DNA from: Scilla litardierei
Lineage: Eukaryota > Streptophyta > Magnoliopsida > Asparagales > Asparagaceae
Length of the DNA: 64,000 bases
NCBI GenBank assembly: GCA_030789695.1
Contig: CM061142.1
Coordinates: forward strand, 796,007,258-796,071,257
Direction of reading: 5' to 3'
The notes under the pieces were generated by a model. That model made no database searches, was not told where the DNA came from, and saw only the letters and a list, made by a program, of their open reading frames with translations. Position numbers and translations under genes: made by a program. This document shows, piece by piece, positions 21,803 through 32,496 of this stretch (position 1 is its first letter; every line of letters starts with the position of its first letter).

Positions 21803-22629
21803 TGTTGGAATTAACGGCTCTTTTAGACATTTGTTCACTCCCACTCTTCTTTTTTAGTCCCACATTGGATAGGGTGACTCCCTTGTGTGGGTATATAAGA
21901 GACTTCTTTCATATGAGCTATTAGACTTGTATATGGGCTAGGAATAAGGGGCATCTCGCGGGCGCATGAGCCCAAACCGGAACCGAGCCCAAATCGGGTT
22001 GGGCCGAATAGAAAATGTGGGCGACGGATCCAGAAACCCTTAGCGTGTGTGCGTTGGCGTCGTGCCTGCGTATGAGGGTTCACGGGTGCACGTGCGGAGT
22101 GCCCGAGTTTTGTCTCGTGTTTTTAGCCCATTTTGCTTTTTAAGAATATTTTTCATTAAATTGGCGTTTAATGTCTCAACAGCCATTTTCTCTTTTAATG
22201 ACTGCGTTATTAATTTTTATTCATGGCTGAATTCCAACAGTTATATCTTTTCCTCTATATAAACTCAATTGTCAAGAGTTTTTCCATACAGCAAAAATCA
22301 CAACCTCTTCCATTCCTCCTGGGTATCGATCTCTGTGCAAACTCCACGCTTCTGGCCGTAAGTGGACGCGTTCAGATGCGACTGCGTTAACCTTGGGGAG
22401 CAACCGGCATCATCCGATTACCACCACGGTCGGGCCGTAATTGTTTTCAAGGCAGTGGAACAGCCATGGCACAGTTCACCTTCACAGGATAAGTTTTCCC
22501 CCCCATCTGTTTTTCCACTGCTACCTTCTCTTCTCGTTGCTCCCACATTTTCTTTCTCGGTGTACTCTCTGATCTTTTAACTCCCTGTTTTGTACCTGCA
22601 GTCATAGATCTTACCTTTCAGGTTTAACA
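21803..22629 (+). repeat. 5' LTR of the 21.8-kb Copia element
   Basis: 827 bp. It matches the 3' LTR, with multiple substitutions and one gap of about 50 bp around 22140-22150 relative to 27610-27675. A TATATAAG word lies at 21891-21898. Confidence 0.85.
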
Positions 22630-22689
22630 ATTTGAAAACAGCTACGTTCTTGTCTAACTCCTACCAAATCGTTCCTCGATCTGTCCAAA

Positions 22690-25600
22690 TTGGCACCCCT
22701 CGATGGTACCAACTACAAACGGTGGTCCCAAAAACTCTTGATGTTTTTTGAACAACTTGAAATTGACTACGTCCTTTTCAATGACTGTCCCCCTCTTCCT
22801 CCTCCTTCCATTACTCCACAAACTTCCGTTGATGGTGATGCTACTGTTGTTATTCCTCTTGCCATCACTTCTGCTTCTGCAGAAATTAAGAAATATGATA
22901 ATGACAACATAACTGTTCGTTGTCACCTCCTTCATCATATGAAGAATTCCTTATTTGATTTATACATGATTCATAAGTCTGCTAAACTTATCTGGGATTC
23001 CCTAGAAAAGAAGTATGGATCTGATAATACAGGAAAAAAGAAGTACGTCGTTGGCAAGTGGCTCCACTTCAAAATGCTCAACGACAAGCCCATCATGGAA
23101 CAAGTTCACAACTACGAGAACCTTTGCACAGATGTTCTCAACGAAGGCATGAAGATGTGCAAGATCTTTCAAGCGAACGTGTTGTTGGAGCGGTTTCCCA
23201 CCTTCCTGGGCTGAGTACATGAACCATCTCAAACACAAGAAGAAAGATCTGTCCCTGCAGGAGCTCATCAGTCATATGCGAACTGAAGAGGCTAATCGTC
23301 TCAAAGATAAGCCTGACTCTTCCCCTGTCAGTTCTGTCAAAGCTAACATCGGTGAATCTACTGGCCCCTCCAACAAAACCATGTTCAACATCAAAGGGAA
23401 GAAGTCCTTTACACAAAGACAGAACAAGAAGTCAAGTCACTTCACCAAACCAGACAGCAAGGTCCAGAAGCCAAACGTTGTCTGCTATGTGTGCAGGAAA
23501 CCTGGCCATAAGGCGTACCAATGCTTTCAACGCTAGGGAACCCAAAAGCCGCCTCAAAAACAAGGTGGACCTGCTGCTCAAGCCAACATTGCTGAACAAG
23601 ATGAAGTCATTGCTGCTGTCATCATTGAAGCTAACATGGTGGCCAATAACGTTGATTGGATACTAGACACTGGTGCTACACGACATCTCTGCACTAACAA
23701 AGATATGTTCCACGACTTCAAGGATGATGCGGACACATGATGCGTCTTCATGGGAAATTCTGATGCTGCTCGAGTTGCTGGTAAAGGTACTATCATGCTG
23801 AAACTAACATCAGGAAAGACTCTTTCCATCAGCAACATCCTTTATGTCACATCTCTGTGTTGCAACCTCGTGTCTGGTGCCTTACTAAACAAAGCAGGTC
23901 TAAAACTTGTCTTTGAGGTTGACAAGGTTGTTATTTCTCACAGTGGGGACTTTGTTGGGAATGGCTACCTGAGTGATGGACTCTTCATTCTGAATGTAGT
24001 TTCTGATTCAATAAATAAATCTGTTGTTGCTTATATTGCTGAGTCTTTAGACTTATGGCATTGCCAACTAGGGCATGTCAATTTTTCTTCTATTAAGAGA
24101 TCAAATAACTTAGATCTAATATCTGCTGCAAGTTCATCTGAATTCTCTAAATGTCAAATTTGTGTAGAAGCTAAATACACTAAAATCCCTTGTAAACCTG
24201 TTGCTGTTAGGCAGTCAAAACTTCTTCATTTAATTCATTCAAACCTAGCACACTTTAAATCTACTAGAAGCAAAGGAGGAAAATATTACTACATCACCTT
24301 TGTAGATGATTACTCTAGATTCATAGGGTATATCTTCTAATTAGGATGAGGCTGAAGAAATGTTCATTAAATATAAGACAGAAGTAGAAAACCAACTTGA
24401 TAGAAAAATCAAAAGGTTTAGGTCTGACAGAGATGGAGAATACAGCTCCCATACCTTAAAAGACTTCTGTGAGAAGAATGGAATCATATATGAGTTCAGT
24501 GCTCCTTATGTTCCTCAACAAAATGGTATAGCTGAACGTAAGAACAGGACCCTGAAAGAAATGATGAATGCCAGCTCTTAAGTTCAGGATTATCTGATGA
24601 CATGTGAGGGGAAGCCATTCTCTCTGCTTGCCATATCCTTAACAGAGTACCCCATAAGAAACTAGACAAACACCTTATGAATTGTGGAAAGGTTATCCCC
24701 CTAACCTTAAATTCCTTAGAGTGTGGGGGTGTCTGGCAAAGGTAGGACTACCTGACTTTAAGAAGTCAAACATTGGGTTTAAACTTATGATATTGTTTTT
24801 ATAGGGTATGTTCATAATAGTGCTGCATATAGATTCATGTCCTTATCAGATAACTCTATTTCTGAGTCTAGAGATGCAGAGTTTTTTGAGCATGTTTTTC
24901 CTTTGAAAAATGAATTAACAGAATCCTTGTCTCTTGTACCTCCTATTGAGTCTCTTCCTTCTTCTTCGCCTATATCTTCTGATATGCATACATGTAGCTC
25001 TACTTTTAGTGAAGAACCTAGAAGGAGTAAGAGGTAAAGCACTGAAACCAATTTTGGACCGGACTTTTTAACTGCCTTTCTGTCAGAAAATGGATGTATA
25101 GACATGCTTAGTGATGAGATAGTGTCTACCTTTATAATAGAAGAAGACAGAAAAACCTATGATAGATGCTAGTTTTTGGAAAGAGACTATTAAAAGCGAA
25201 CTTGATTCTATTGTATCCAATCAAACCTGTGAATTAGCTGAGTTACCTAAAGGTAATAAGCCCATTAGTAATAAATAGATTTTCAAGAAAAAGATGAGAC
25301 CTGACGGATCGATAGAAAAATTCAAAGCTAGATTTGTGATCAGGGGGTTTTACTCAAAAGAAAGGATTAGACTACTTTGAAACCTATTCTCCTGTGACCA
25401 AGATTGCAACCATAAGGACTCTAATTTCCTTAGCGGCAATTCATGAGTTAGTCATACATCAAATGAATGTTAAGACAGCGTTCCTAAATGGTGATCTAGA
25501 AGAAGAAATCTACATGTCCCAAACCGAGGGTTTTGTAGTTTCTGGTGAAGAGAATAAGGTTTGCAAGCTTAGAAAGTCTTTATACGGCTTAAAGCAAGCT

Positions 25601-26640
25601 CCTAAGCAATGGTATGAGAAATTCAACAGCACCTTAATAAGGAATGGCTTTGTTGTAAACACATCTGATTCTTGTGTTTATTCTAAACAAATAGGATCAG
25701 ATTGTGTAATTATTTGTCTCTATGTCGATGACATATTAATTTTTGGGAATAATCTAGATATTGTAAATGATACCAACAATTTCTTATCATCTCAGTTTGA
25801 GATAAAAGACCTAGGAGAAGCTGATGTCATTTTAGGAGTTAAAATTGTTAGAACTCTTATGGCATCTCCTTGAGTCAATCTCATTACGTAGAGAAGGTGC
25901 TGAAGAAATTCAACTGCTTTGATGTTGTTCCTGCTAGAACTCCCTATGACCCTATCATACATTTGAAAAAGAATTTCGGAGAGAATATTTCTCAATCTGA
26001 ATATGCTAAGATCATAGGAACTATGATGTTCCTTATGAATTGTACTCGACCTGATATAGCCTATGATGTTAGCAGGCTAAGTCAGTAAACTCATAACCCT
26101 AGTAATAAACATTGGACTGCTCTTCATCGTTTATTAAAGTACCTGAAAGGGACTGTTGATTGGTGTTTGCATTTCAGCAAATTTCCTGCTGTGTTAGAAG
26201 GATTTTGTGATGCAAACTGGGTTTCAGATAACAATGAAGTTAGTTCAACTAGTGGTTTTTTATTCTCTCTGGGTGGAGGTGCTATATCTTGGAAGTCTTC
26301 CAAGTAGACATGTATAGCACGCTCCACCATGGAATCTGAATTTATTACTCTTAAGTTGGCAGGGCAAAAGGCTGAATGGCTAAGGAACTTGTTAGCAGAC
26401 GTGCCTTTGTGGGGAGGGAAAACTGCTCCAGTTTTCCTTCATTGTGATTCTCAGGCAGCCATTGGTATTGCTAAAAATAGTGTCTACAACGGGAAGAAGA
26501 GACACATTCAGATCTGGCACAGTGTGGTTAAACAACTCCTGAAAAAATGGAGTAATTTCTTTGGAATATGTATGGTCTGAAAGAAACTTTGCAGATCCAC
26601 TAACCAAAGGATTGCCAAAGAAAGTGGTTCTTGATTCGTC
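22690..26640 (+). pseudogene. Copia gag-pol remnant
   Basis: Gag (UBN2-type) begins near 22690 with LAPLDGTNYKRW and changes frame at about 23196-23216. A zinc knuckle CYVCRKPGHKAYQC lies at about 23481-23522, followed by a stop. Protease shows WILDTGATRHL (about 23656), and the GAG-pre-integrase motif LWHCQLGH lies at about 24052. The integrase core reads VDDYSRF (about 24302), FRSDRDGEY and PQQNGIAERKNRT (to 24581); the first catalytic Asp position reads Asn (HSNLAHF). Reverse transcriptase (25394-25873) retains KTAFLNGDLEEEIYM, YGLKQAP and YVDD. RNase H is at about 26320-26580. At least ten frame breaks make it non-functional. The Copia order (integrase before reverse transcriptase) is clear. 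Confidence 0.85.
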
Positions 26641-26765
26641 GAGGGGGGTGTGGCTAAAGCCCATGAGTTAAGGTTATATGGTTGACACCTAGTGTGGTCT
26701 GACGAAGCCATATGATCCTTAACAAACACTACATTTCCATCCCTATGGCGTGTGGTAGTGTTTTT

Positions 26766-26965
26766 TGAATCCATAACCAAGTTTGGTGGTGCTACTGAGA
26801 AGCACTTGATGGATTCACTTTGAGACAAGTCCATAACAAGTTTTGGTGGTGTTATTGAGAAGCACTTGATGGACTTAAGAAGAGGTTGAGCTGAATGCTC
26901 TTAATGGTTTCGTAACCAGTTTTGGTGGTGCTATGTAGAAGCACTTGATGAACCACCTATGTGGT
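26766..26965 (+). repeat. Three imperfect repeats between pol and the 3' LTR
   Basis: A unit containing ATAACCA(A)GTTTTGGTGGTGCTA, then GAGAAGCACTTGATGGA, occurs three times at a spacing of about 60-80 bp. It is non-coding and lies in the segment between RNase H and the polypurine tract. Confidence 0.65.
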
Positions 26966-27278
26966 TGTGAGGGTTTGGCCGCCCTCTATGAAAGACAAGG
27001 GCAGTCTTTCTAGAGCACTCACGAGACCCAAGGTGTCCGCATGGCCTATATCGCTTGTTATGTATCGTAGAGTTTGCACAAACTCAAGGAAACAATATGT
27101 GTTGTTGGGGGTCTCAACCGAACTCTAATGAGTTCAAGAGCAATTCACTCATTAGAAAGTAAGTTGTTGCCTCACTTCACTACGTATCAATTCAATCGAA
27201 AGACATTGATACTTAAGTATTCATCCCTTTTTACCCAGGATCTTTCTCTTCTCTTTCTTGAGCCATTAAGTGGGGGAT

Positions 27279-28158
27279 TGTTGGAATTAATAGCTCTTTT
27301 AGCCATTTGTTCACTCCTACTCTTCTTTTTTAGTCCCATATTGGATAGGGTGACTCCCTTGTGTGGGTATATAAGAGACTTCTTTCATATGGGCTATTGG
27401 ACTTGTATATGAGCTATGAATAAGGAGCATCTCGCGGGCGCATGAGCCCAAACCGGACTGAGCCCAAATCGGGTTGGGCCAAATAGAAAATATGGAGGAC
27501 GGATCCGGAAACCCTTAGCGTGAGTGCGCTGGCATCGTGCCTGCGCAAGGGGGTTCACGGGTGCACGCGCGGAGTGCCCGAGTTTTGTCTCGTGTTTTAA
27601 GCCCATTTTGCTTTTTAAGAATTAAAAAAGCCCATTACGTTTTTATTTTCTCCAACAGCCAATTTTTCGTTAAATTGGCGTTTAATGTCCCAACAGCCAT
27701 TTTCTCTTTTAATGACTGCGTCATTAATTTTTATTCATGGCTGAATTCCAACAGTCATATCTTTTCATTTATATAAACTCAATTGTCAAGAGTTTTTCCA
27801 TACAGCGAAAATTCATACAGCGAAAATCACCACCTCTTCCATTCCTCATGGGTATCGATCTCTATGCAAACTCCACGCTTCTGGCCACGAGTGGACACGT
27901 TCAGACGCGACTGCGTTAACCTTGGAGAGCAACCGGCATCATCCGATTACCACCACGGTCGGGTCGTAGTTGTTTTCAAGGCAGTGGCACAGCCACGGCG
28001 CAGTTCATCTTCACAGGATAAGTTTTCCATTTCCTCTGTTTTTCCACTGCTACCTTCTTTTCTCGTTGCTCCCACAGTTTCTTTCTCGGTTTACTCTATG
28101 ATCTTTTAACTCCATGTTTTGTTCCTGCAGCCATAGATCTTACCTTTCAGGTTTAACA
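27279..28158 (+). repeat. 3' LTR of the 21.8-kb Copia element
   Basis: 880 bp, preceded by the polypurine tract. It ends GGTTTAACA, like the 5' LTR. Confidence 0.85.
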
Positions 28159-28260
28159 TGGCCTTCATTCTTTGAAATACTATGTCTCTCGTTGTGTGGT
28201 TATCTAAGCATGGCCTTCATTCTTTGAAATATTATGTCTCTCGTTGTGTGGTTATCTAAG
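28159..28260 (+). repeat. 51-bp tandem duplication next to the Copia 3' LTR
   Basis: TGGCCTTCATTCTTTGAAAT starts both copies (28159 and 28210). The copies differ by one base (ATACTATG versus ATATTATG). Confidence 0.8.
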
Positions 28261-29217
28261 CTTTATCACATATATTAAAAATTCACTTTCTACACAAACT
28301 CAAAGAAAAATTTAGTAGAATAATATGGTCCTCATCATTATTGCTATGTCAGCTATGTAGATGGTAGAATTGTTCAAGCACGATGGTTGCGTGTTTCTCT
28401 CCTGTCATCTATTGGAACGATTCAGTCGTGATGTACCATGGAGGGGGTGGTGCTTGTTGATTATTATTATGATGACCTTGCGTGTTATTTGCATGCCCTC
28501 CCTCTAACCGTGTTTTCGGTTTTGTCAGTATCTTAGAATATGCGCTGTTAGTTGATTTAACATGCATGGCCGAATGCAATCCACGTTTTTCTTCATTAAT
28601 ACAATGATGCTACTCCATCGCAGAAAGGTCCACACTCCAAGAATTTGACATCAAAATGCTCCATCTTTCTCAGACTCGCAGTCGAAGCAAGGCAATATGT
28701 CCACGTTTCTCAGACTATGGCCAAATTGCTATTTCAAGGCTGAGGGGCTCCAACATGTACTTAGCGAAAGAGAGACTCCAAACTACACCTACTACTACTA
28801 ATTACAAACGAATGAAGTGTCAAAACATGCATCGCCTAATTGATTGTGACCGGGTTATTGAAGCCAAACATGGATGTTGCAGTCTCATTCTGCAGTCAAT
28901 TCCTAGAGACGCTAATGCGAAGTATGTTTGGATTGTATATGCGTGTATTGAAGTCTTTGTTTTGCTAATAAATTTGCAAAACCTCTGAAGATGCAAGTCA
29001 AAGTAAACCAAAAGGCAGCAAACAGTAGTTAGTGCTTGCCACGCCAGTGGAGGAATAGTCACCTAAAATGAGCAGAAGGAAGAAAAGGACTTGGCCCTTT
29101 GAAGCTATCTCCTTGGAGCGCGAGTATTCCTCACGCACGTCAACATTCAATAGTGCACTTATTGCTTAGAAAAAGGAGAGAGATTTGCAACGCCACTACA
29201 AATGGACAAAGCAACAA
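28261..29217. other. Unassigned spacer
   Basis: No gene is recognised. A 110-codon frame at 28656-28988 has no family motif, no visible promoter and ordinary spacer composition, so I do not call it a gene. Confidence 0.4.
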
Positions 29218-29226
29218 AATATTAAA

Positions 29227-29478
29227 GGGTTTTTCTCATATTAGTCCCTTAAATTATGTGTATTTTGATATTAGTCCCTTAAATCTTTGTAATTAGAATT
29301 TAGTCCTTTAAAGTGACTATTTAGGTTAAATTTTAAACATTTAAGGGACTATTTAGGTTAACAAAAGGTACTATTTAAGTTACCGTTAAACATTTAAGGG
29401 ACTATATTCAAATTTCAAAGATTTAAGGGACTAATATCAAAATACACATAATTTAAGGGACTAATATGAGAAAAACCC
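29227..29478. mobile_element. 252-bp foldback MITE with 9-bp target duplications
   Basis: Terminal inverted repeats of about 65 bp start GGGTTTTTCTCATATTAGTC and are essentially perfect, leaving a loop of about 120 bp that itself has repeated ATTTAAGGGACTA words. It is flanked by AATATTAAA at 29218-29226 and 29479-29487. A 9-bp duplication is the mark of Mutator-type transposition, although the terminus is not the classical GAG type. Confidence 0.8.
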
Positions 29479-29829
29479 AATATTAAAAATGCGCTCCTTC
29501 ATGACAACTTCTCAAGTCTACCTGCATCTCTCTCTTTCTCTCTTTAATTTTTTTTTTTTTGACAACAATTGTGGATGACTTCTCCCTTTTTGCGGGTGAG
29601 GGCCGCATTAATTAGGTTGCAGGTAGCTAGTTTCATAGGAGAGTTGTTTTTTATTCGCAAATTTCCACACAGAAAAGTCTGATATCTGGAATGTTCTGGT
29701 TATGAGAATGTTTAAGACTTGATATGGATGTACTGCAATGGGAATGGCTGTTGAAAAAATAAACTTAAATTATAGTGTAAAGCAGCACGATGCTTCCTTC
29801 CATTGTAGTAGATTTTGATTTTGAATTTC

Positions 29830-30025
29830 TACATCAACATTGTAGGTGGTTTAGGCAGCGGTCCCCATCACAGATCAGGGCAAGTCTTCGGGCTATTAGA
29901 AAGCTTACAGAGGACTTACAGGTCGTCCATCAAACGCCCCTCAATTCATTGACAGCGGGCCTTAAACCCTCGACCCGGGTAGTCGGGGCCGAGAGCCTTA
30001 CCAATATGCCAAAGACGCCGGCGAT
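29830..30025 (-). mobile_element. Probable tRNA-derived SINE
   Basis: On the minus strand, an A-box-like TGGCATATTGGTAAGGC (about 30013-29997) is followed by a B-box-like GGGTCGAGGGTTT (about 29978-29966), the internal promoter arrangement of tRNA-related SINEs. The body runs leftward into AT-rich sequence. Target duplications and the exact 3' end were not identified. It could alternatively be a decayed tRNA-like sequence. Confidence 0.45.
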
Positions 30026-30249
30026 ATGATGGAGTTTATTCTCCATTAATGAGGGTTTCTTTGGCTTGGTTCTATTGGTGGTTATGATGTAAGCATATGG
30101 ACTTTATCTTTAGAAAAGTTAAATGCGTTTTTTTTTGGGACAAAAGCCTGCTGATGTAGTTGATTTACAAATTTCCACGTAATTAATACATGGAGAAGAG
30201 AGTAATGAATGCTCCGGTTATGAGAATTTTTATGGTCCAACTTGGATGA

Positions 30250-31260
30250 GCTGTGTGTTTGGTTAGTGGGAAAAGGAAAGAAAAGGAAGGAAAATAAGAA
30301 GGAAAATGATTTTCCATTGTTTGGCTTAAAAGAAAAGTGAAAAGAAAAAGAAAATGAAGGAAAAGAGTGGAAAATAAATAGTAAAACTTTTCTTTCAACT
30401 TTTCCTCCTCTTGACCCAAGGAAAATGAGGGAAAACAAAGCAAAACTAACTATTCTCACATTCATGCATTTGTGTTTTTTAACAAATATAATTAGTAGCT
30501 ATTTTTAATGAATTCATTAATAATTCATGATTTTTTTCAAAAAAATTTTGAATGAATTTTTCATAAAATCACGAATTATTACCAAAATTTTACACATGAA
30601 TTATTTAAAATTCGCAAATTATTCAAAATTTGCGAATTTTTCCCGAATTTTTTAAATTAGTATGGGAATAATTCAGATTTTTTTTAGAAAATCATGAATA
30701 TTTAAATTATTTTTATTCATGAACTTGTTCGAAAAATTAGCGAATAATTCGTGTAATTTTCGCGGTTTGCTTGAAAAATTCGCGCATTATGCACAAATTT
30801 TGTTAATAGCTTGCAAATTATTTCCAATGTTTTCATATAATTTGTAAATTATTTATGTACTATTTAATATCACATAATTTACGAATCATGATATTTGTAT
30901 GGTTTAAAGAATTATTGTTAGAATTCTTAATTTATTTGCTAACTTTCTGAACAGAACAACTAACAAATTTTTAATTTATTATGAGACTAAAATACCTCTT
31001 AAATTTTTTAAGCAAATTATTTATAAAGTTAGCAAATACATCTCTTAAATTATTTAGCAAAAACACCTCTTAATTTTTTTCGTTTTGATTTAATAACATA
31101 ATGGAAGAAATTTCCTTATTTTCCTTTGAACTTTCTTCAAAATTTTCTTTCGCAACCAAACATGAGAAAGAATCTCATTTCATTTTCATTTCACTTTTCT
31201 TTCTTTTTCTTTTTCATTTCACTTTTCTTTTATACATTTTCTTTCAATCCAAACACACCC
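30250..31260. mobile_element. About 1-kb AT-rich non-autonomous DNA element
   Basis: The left end GCTGTGTGTTTGGTTAGTGG faces an inverted right end CAATCCAAACACACCC. Next to these come mirrored A/G-rich and C/T-rich tracts (GGAAAAGGAAAGAAAAGG; TTTCTTTTTCTTTTTC). The centre is low-complexity AT-rich sequence with reiterated GCGAATTATTC-like words. No clear target duplication is seen (TGA on the left, TAA on the right). The GTGTGTTTGG terminus is common among hAT- and Harbinger-type MITEs. No coding potential was found. Confidence 0.5.
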
Positions 31261-31569
31261 TAAGGATAAGGAACTTGAAATTATGCTTGTAAAGAAAAAT
31301 ACCGAGTGTGTCAATTATTACATCGAAAGCTTTGGAACAAAATCTTACTGATGTGCTTGTTATTTTAAAATTTTCGGCCTAATATTACAGTTTTATTCCC
31401 AAATCATTCTAATTATATAATCAAATTTTTTTATAGAATCCAAAATCCACACGGTTTCTAATTCAATATATCATTTTTGCTTCAAAATCTAAAAAATCAC
31501 TAAATTCAACAGCTTCCATGTCGATAGCCGGATGGAACTTAGACCTAATCCTTGAACTCATGACCCAAC

Positions 31570-32454
31570 TGTTGATTTATGCTTCAAACTTAGAATCTGG
31601 GAGGTTGACATGACTGTGCGTGTCTTAGCACGGTCGTGCATGTCAGAAGATGTATCAGCTGACTTACGCAGATTCTGACACGGACGTGTTGACGTCTGTG
31701 CTGACATCCTTGTTGTCAGGTAGCTCTCTATTTTTAAGTGACATGGCTGTGCTGACTGTCCGTATTGCTGACACGGCCGTGTTAACTGTCCGTTGATCAG
31801 CAACTCTTTGTTTTTAGTCACAGTTCTACGCACGGTCGTGCCGATGCACATAAACCCTAGAACGGCTAGATTTCAGCTTCTAATCTAAACAGTTGATTTC
31901 TATTGGGGTTTAATCGGATGGACATGATGGAAAACACCCTCTTATACCATTGGGAGTGCGATGGCTGCGCGAAGAACGCTACGTATTCGTGACGGAGAAT
32001 TGTGAAGATTTCATTGCGTCTTCAAAAAGAAAGGTGACTACGAACTTTAGGAGAAGAGGTTTCATTATTCTAAAGACTCTGGTAAGATCTCTCCATTGGG
32101 TGTGTGTATGAGACGTTGTAATTGCTAGAGTGCTAGAGTTATTTTGTCAAGAAGGCATACATATTGTATTAGAAGAGATTTGTAGTCGGTGTATTTCTAT
32201 AATTAACATCTCTGATCTACTAGAAGCTATGACAACGGAAGATTGAACGTAGGCCATAGGTTGGGCCGAACCAGTATAAATCGTGTCTCTCTTGTGATTG
32301 CTTGGCTAGATTGTGTGGTGGTTTTCCTTGTGCTTCTTATGATTCATCAAAGATCCTACATCTGCATTTTTTTGGTTGGCAACGCAATATTTATCATTTA
32401 TTACATTGTGCATACTTAGGTGTTGTTTGATATTGTGTCAAATTTTTTCCAACA
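31570..32454 (+). repeat. 5' LTR of the second Copia element
   Basis: 885 bp. It contains repeated GACACGGCCGTGTTGACTGTCCG-like words near 31670-31850 that also occur in the 3' copy at 45860-46130, then ends TTTTTTCCAACA. Confidence 0.85.
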
Positions 32455-32496
32455 AGTGGTATCAAAGCTACTGGTAAGGAGAAGTAAGAAGTCAAG

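Larger units (their letters stand above)
21803..28158 (+). mobile_element. Degenerate full-length Copia retrotransposon
   Basis: LTRs at 21803-22629 and 27279-28158 start TGTTGGAATTAA and end GGTTTAACA. The interior has gag, a zinc knuckle, protease, integrase, reverse transcriptase and RNase H in the Copia order, with many stops and frameshifts. A purine tract AAGTGGGGGAT (27268-27278) precedes the 3' LTR. No initiator tRNA primer site follows the 5' LTR. The flanking 5-mers (TGACA on the left, TGGCC on the right) do not match, so no target duplication is visible. Confidence 0.85.

Noticed and set aside
28656..28988. 110-codon plus-strand frame in the spacer
   Set aside because: No domain, no codon-use shift and no promoter or splice context.
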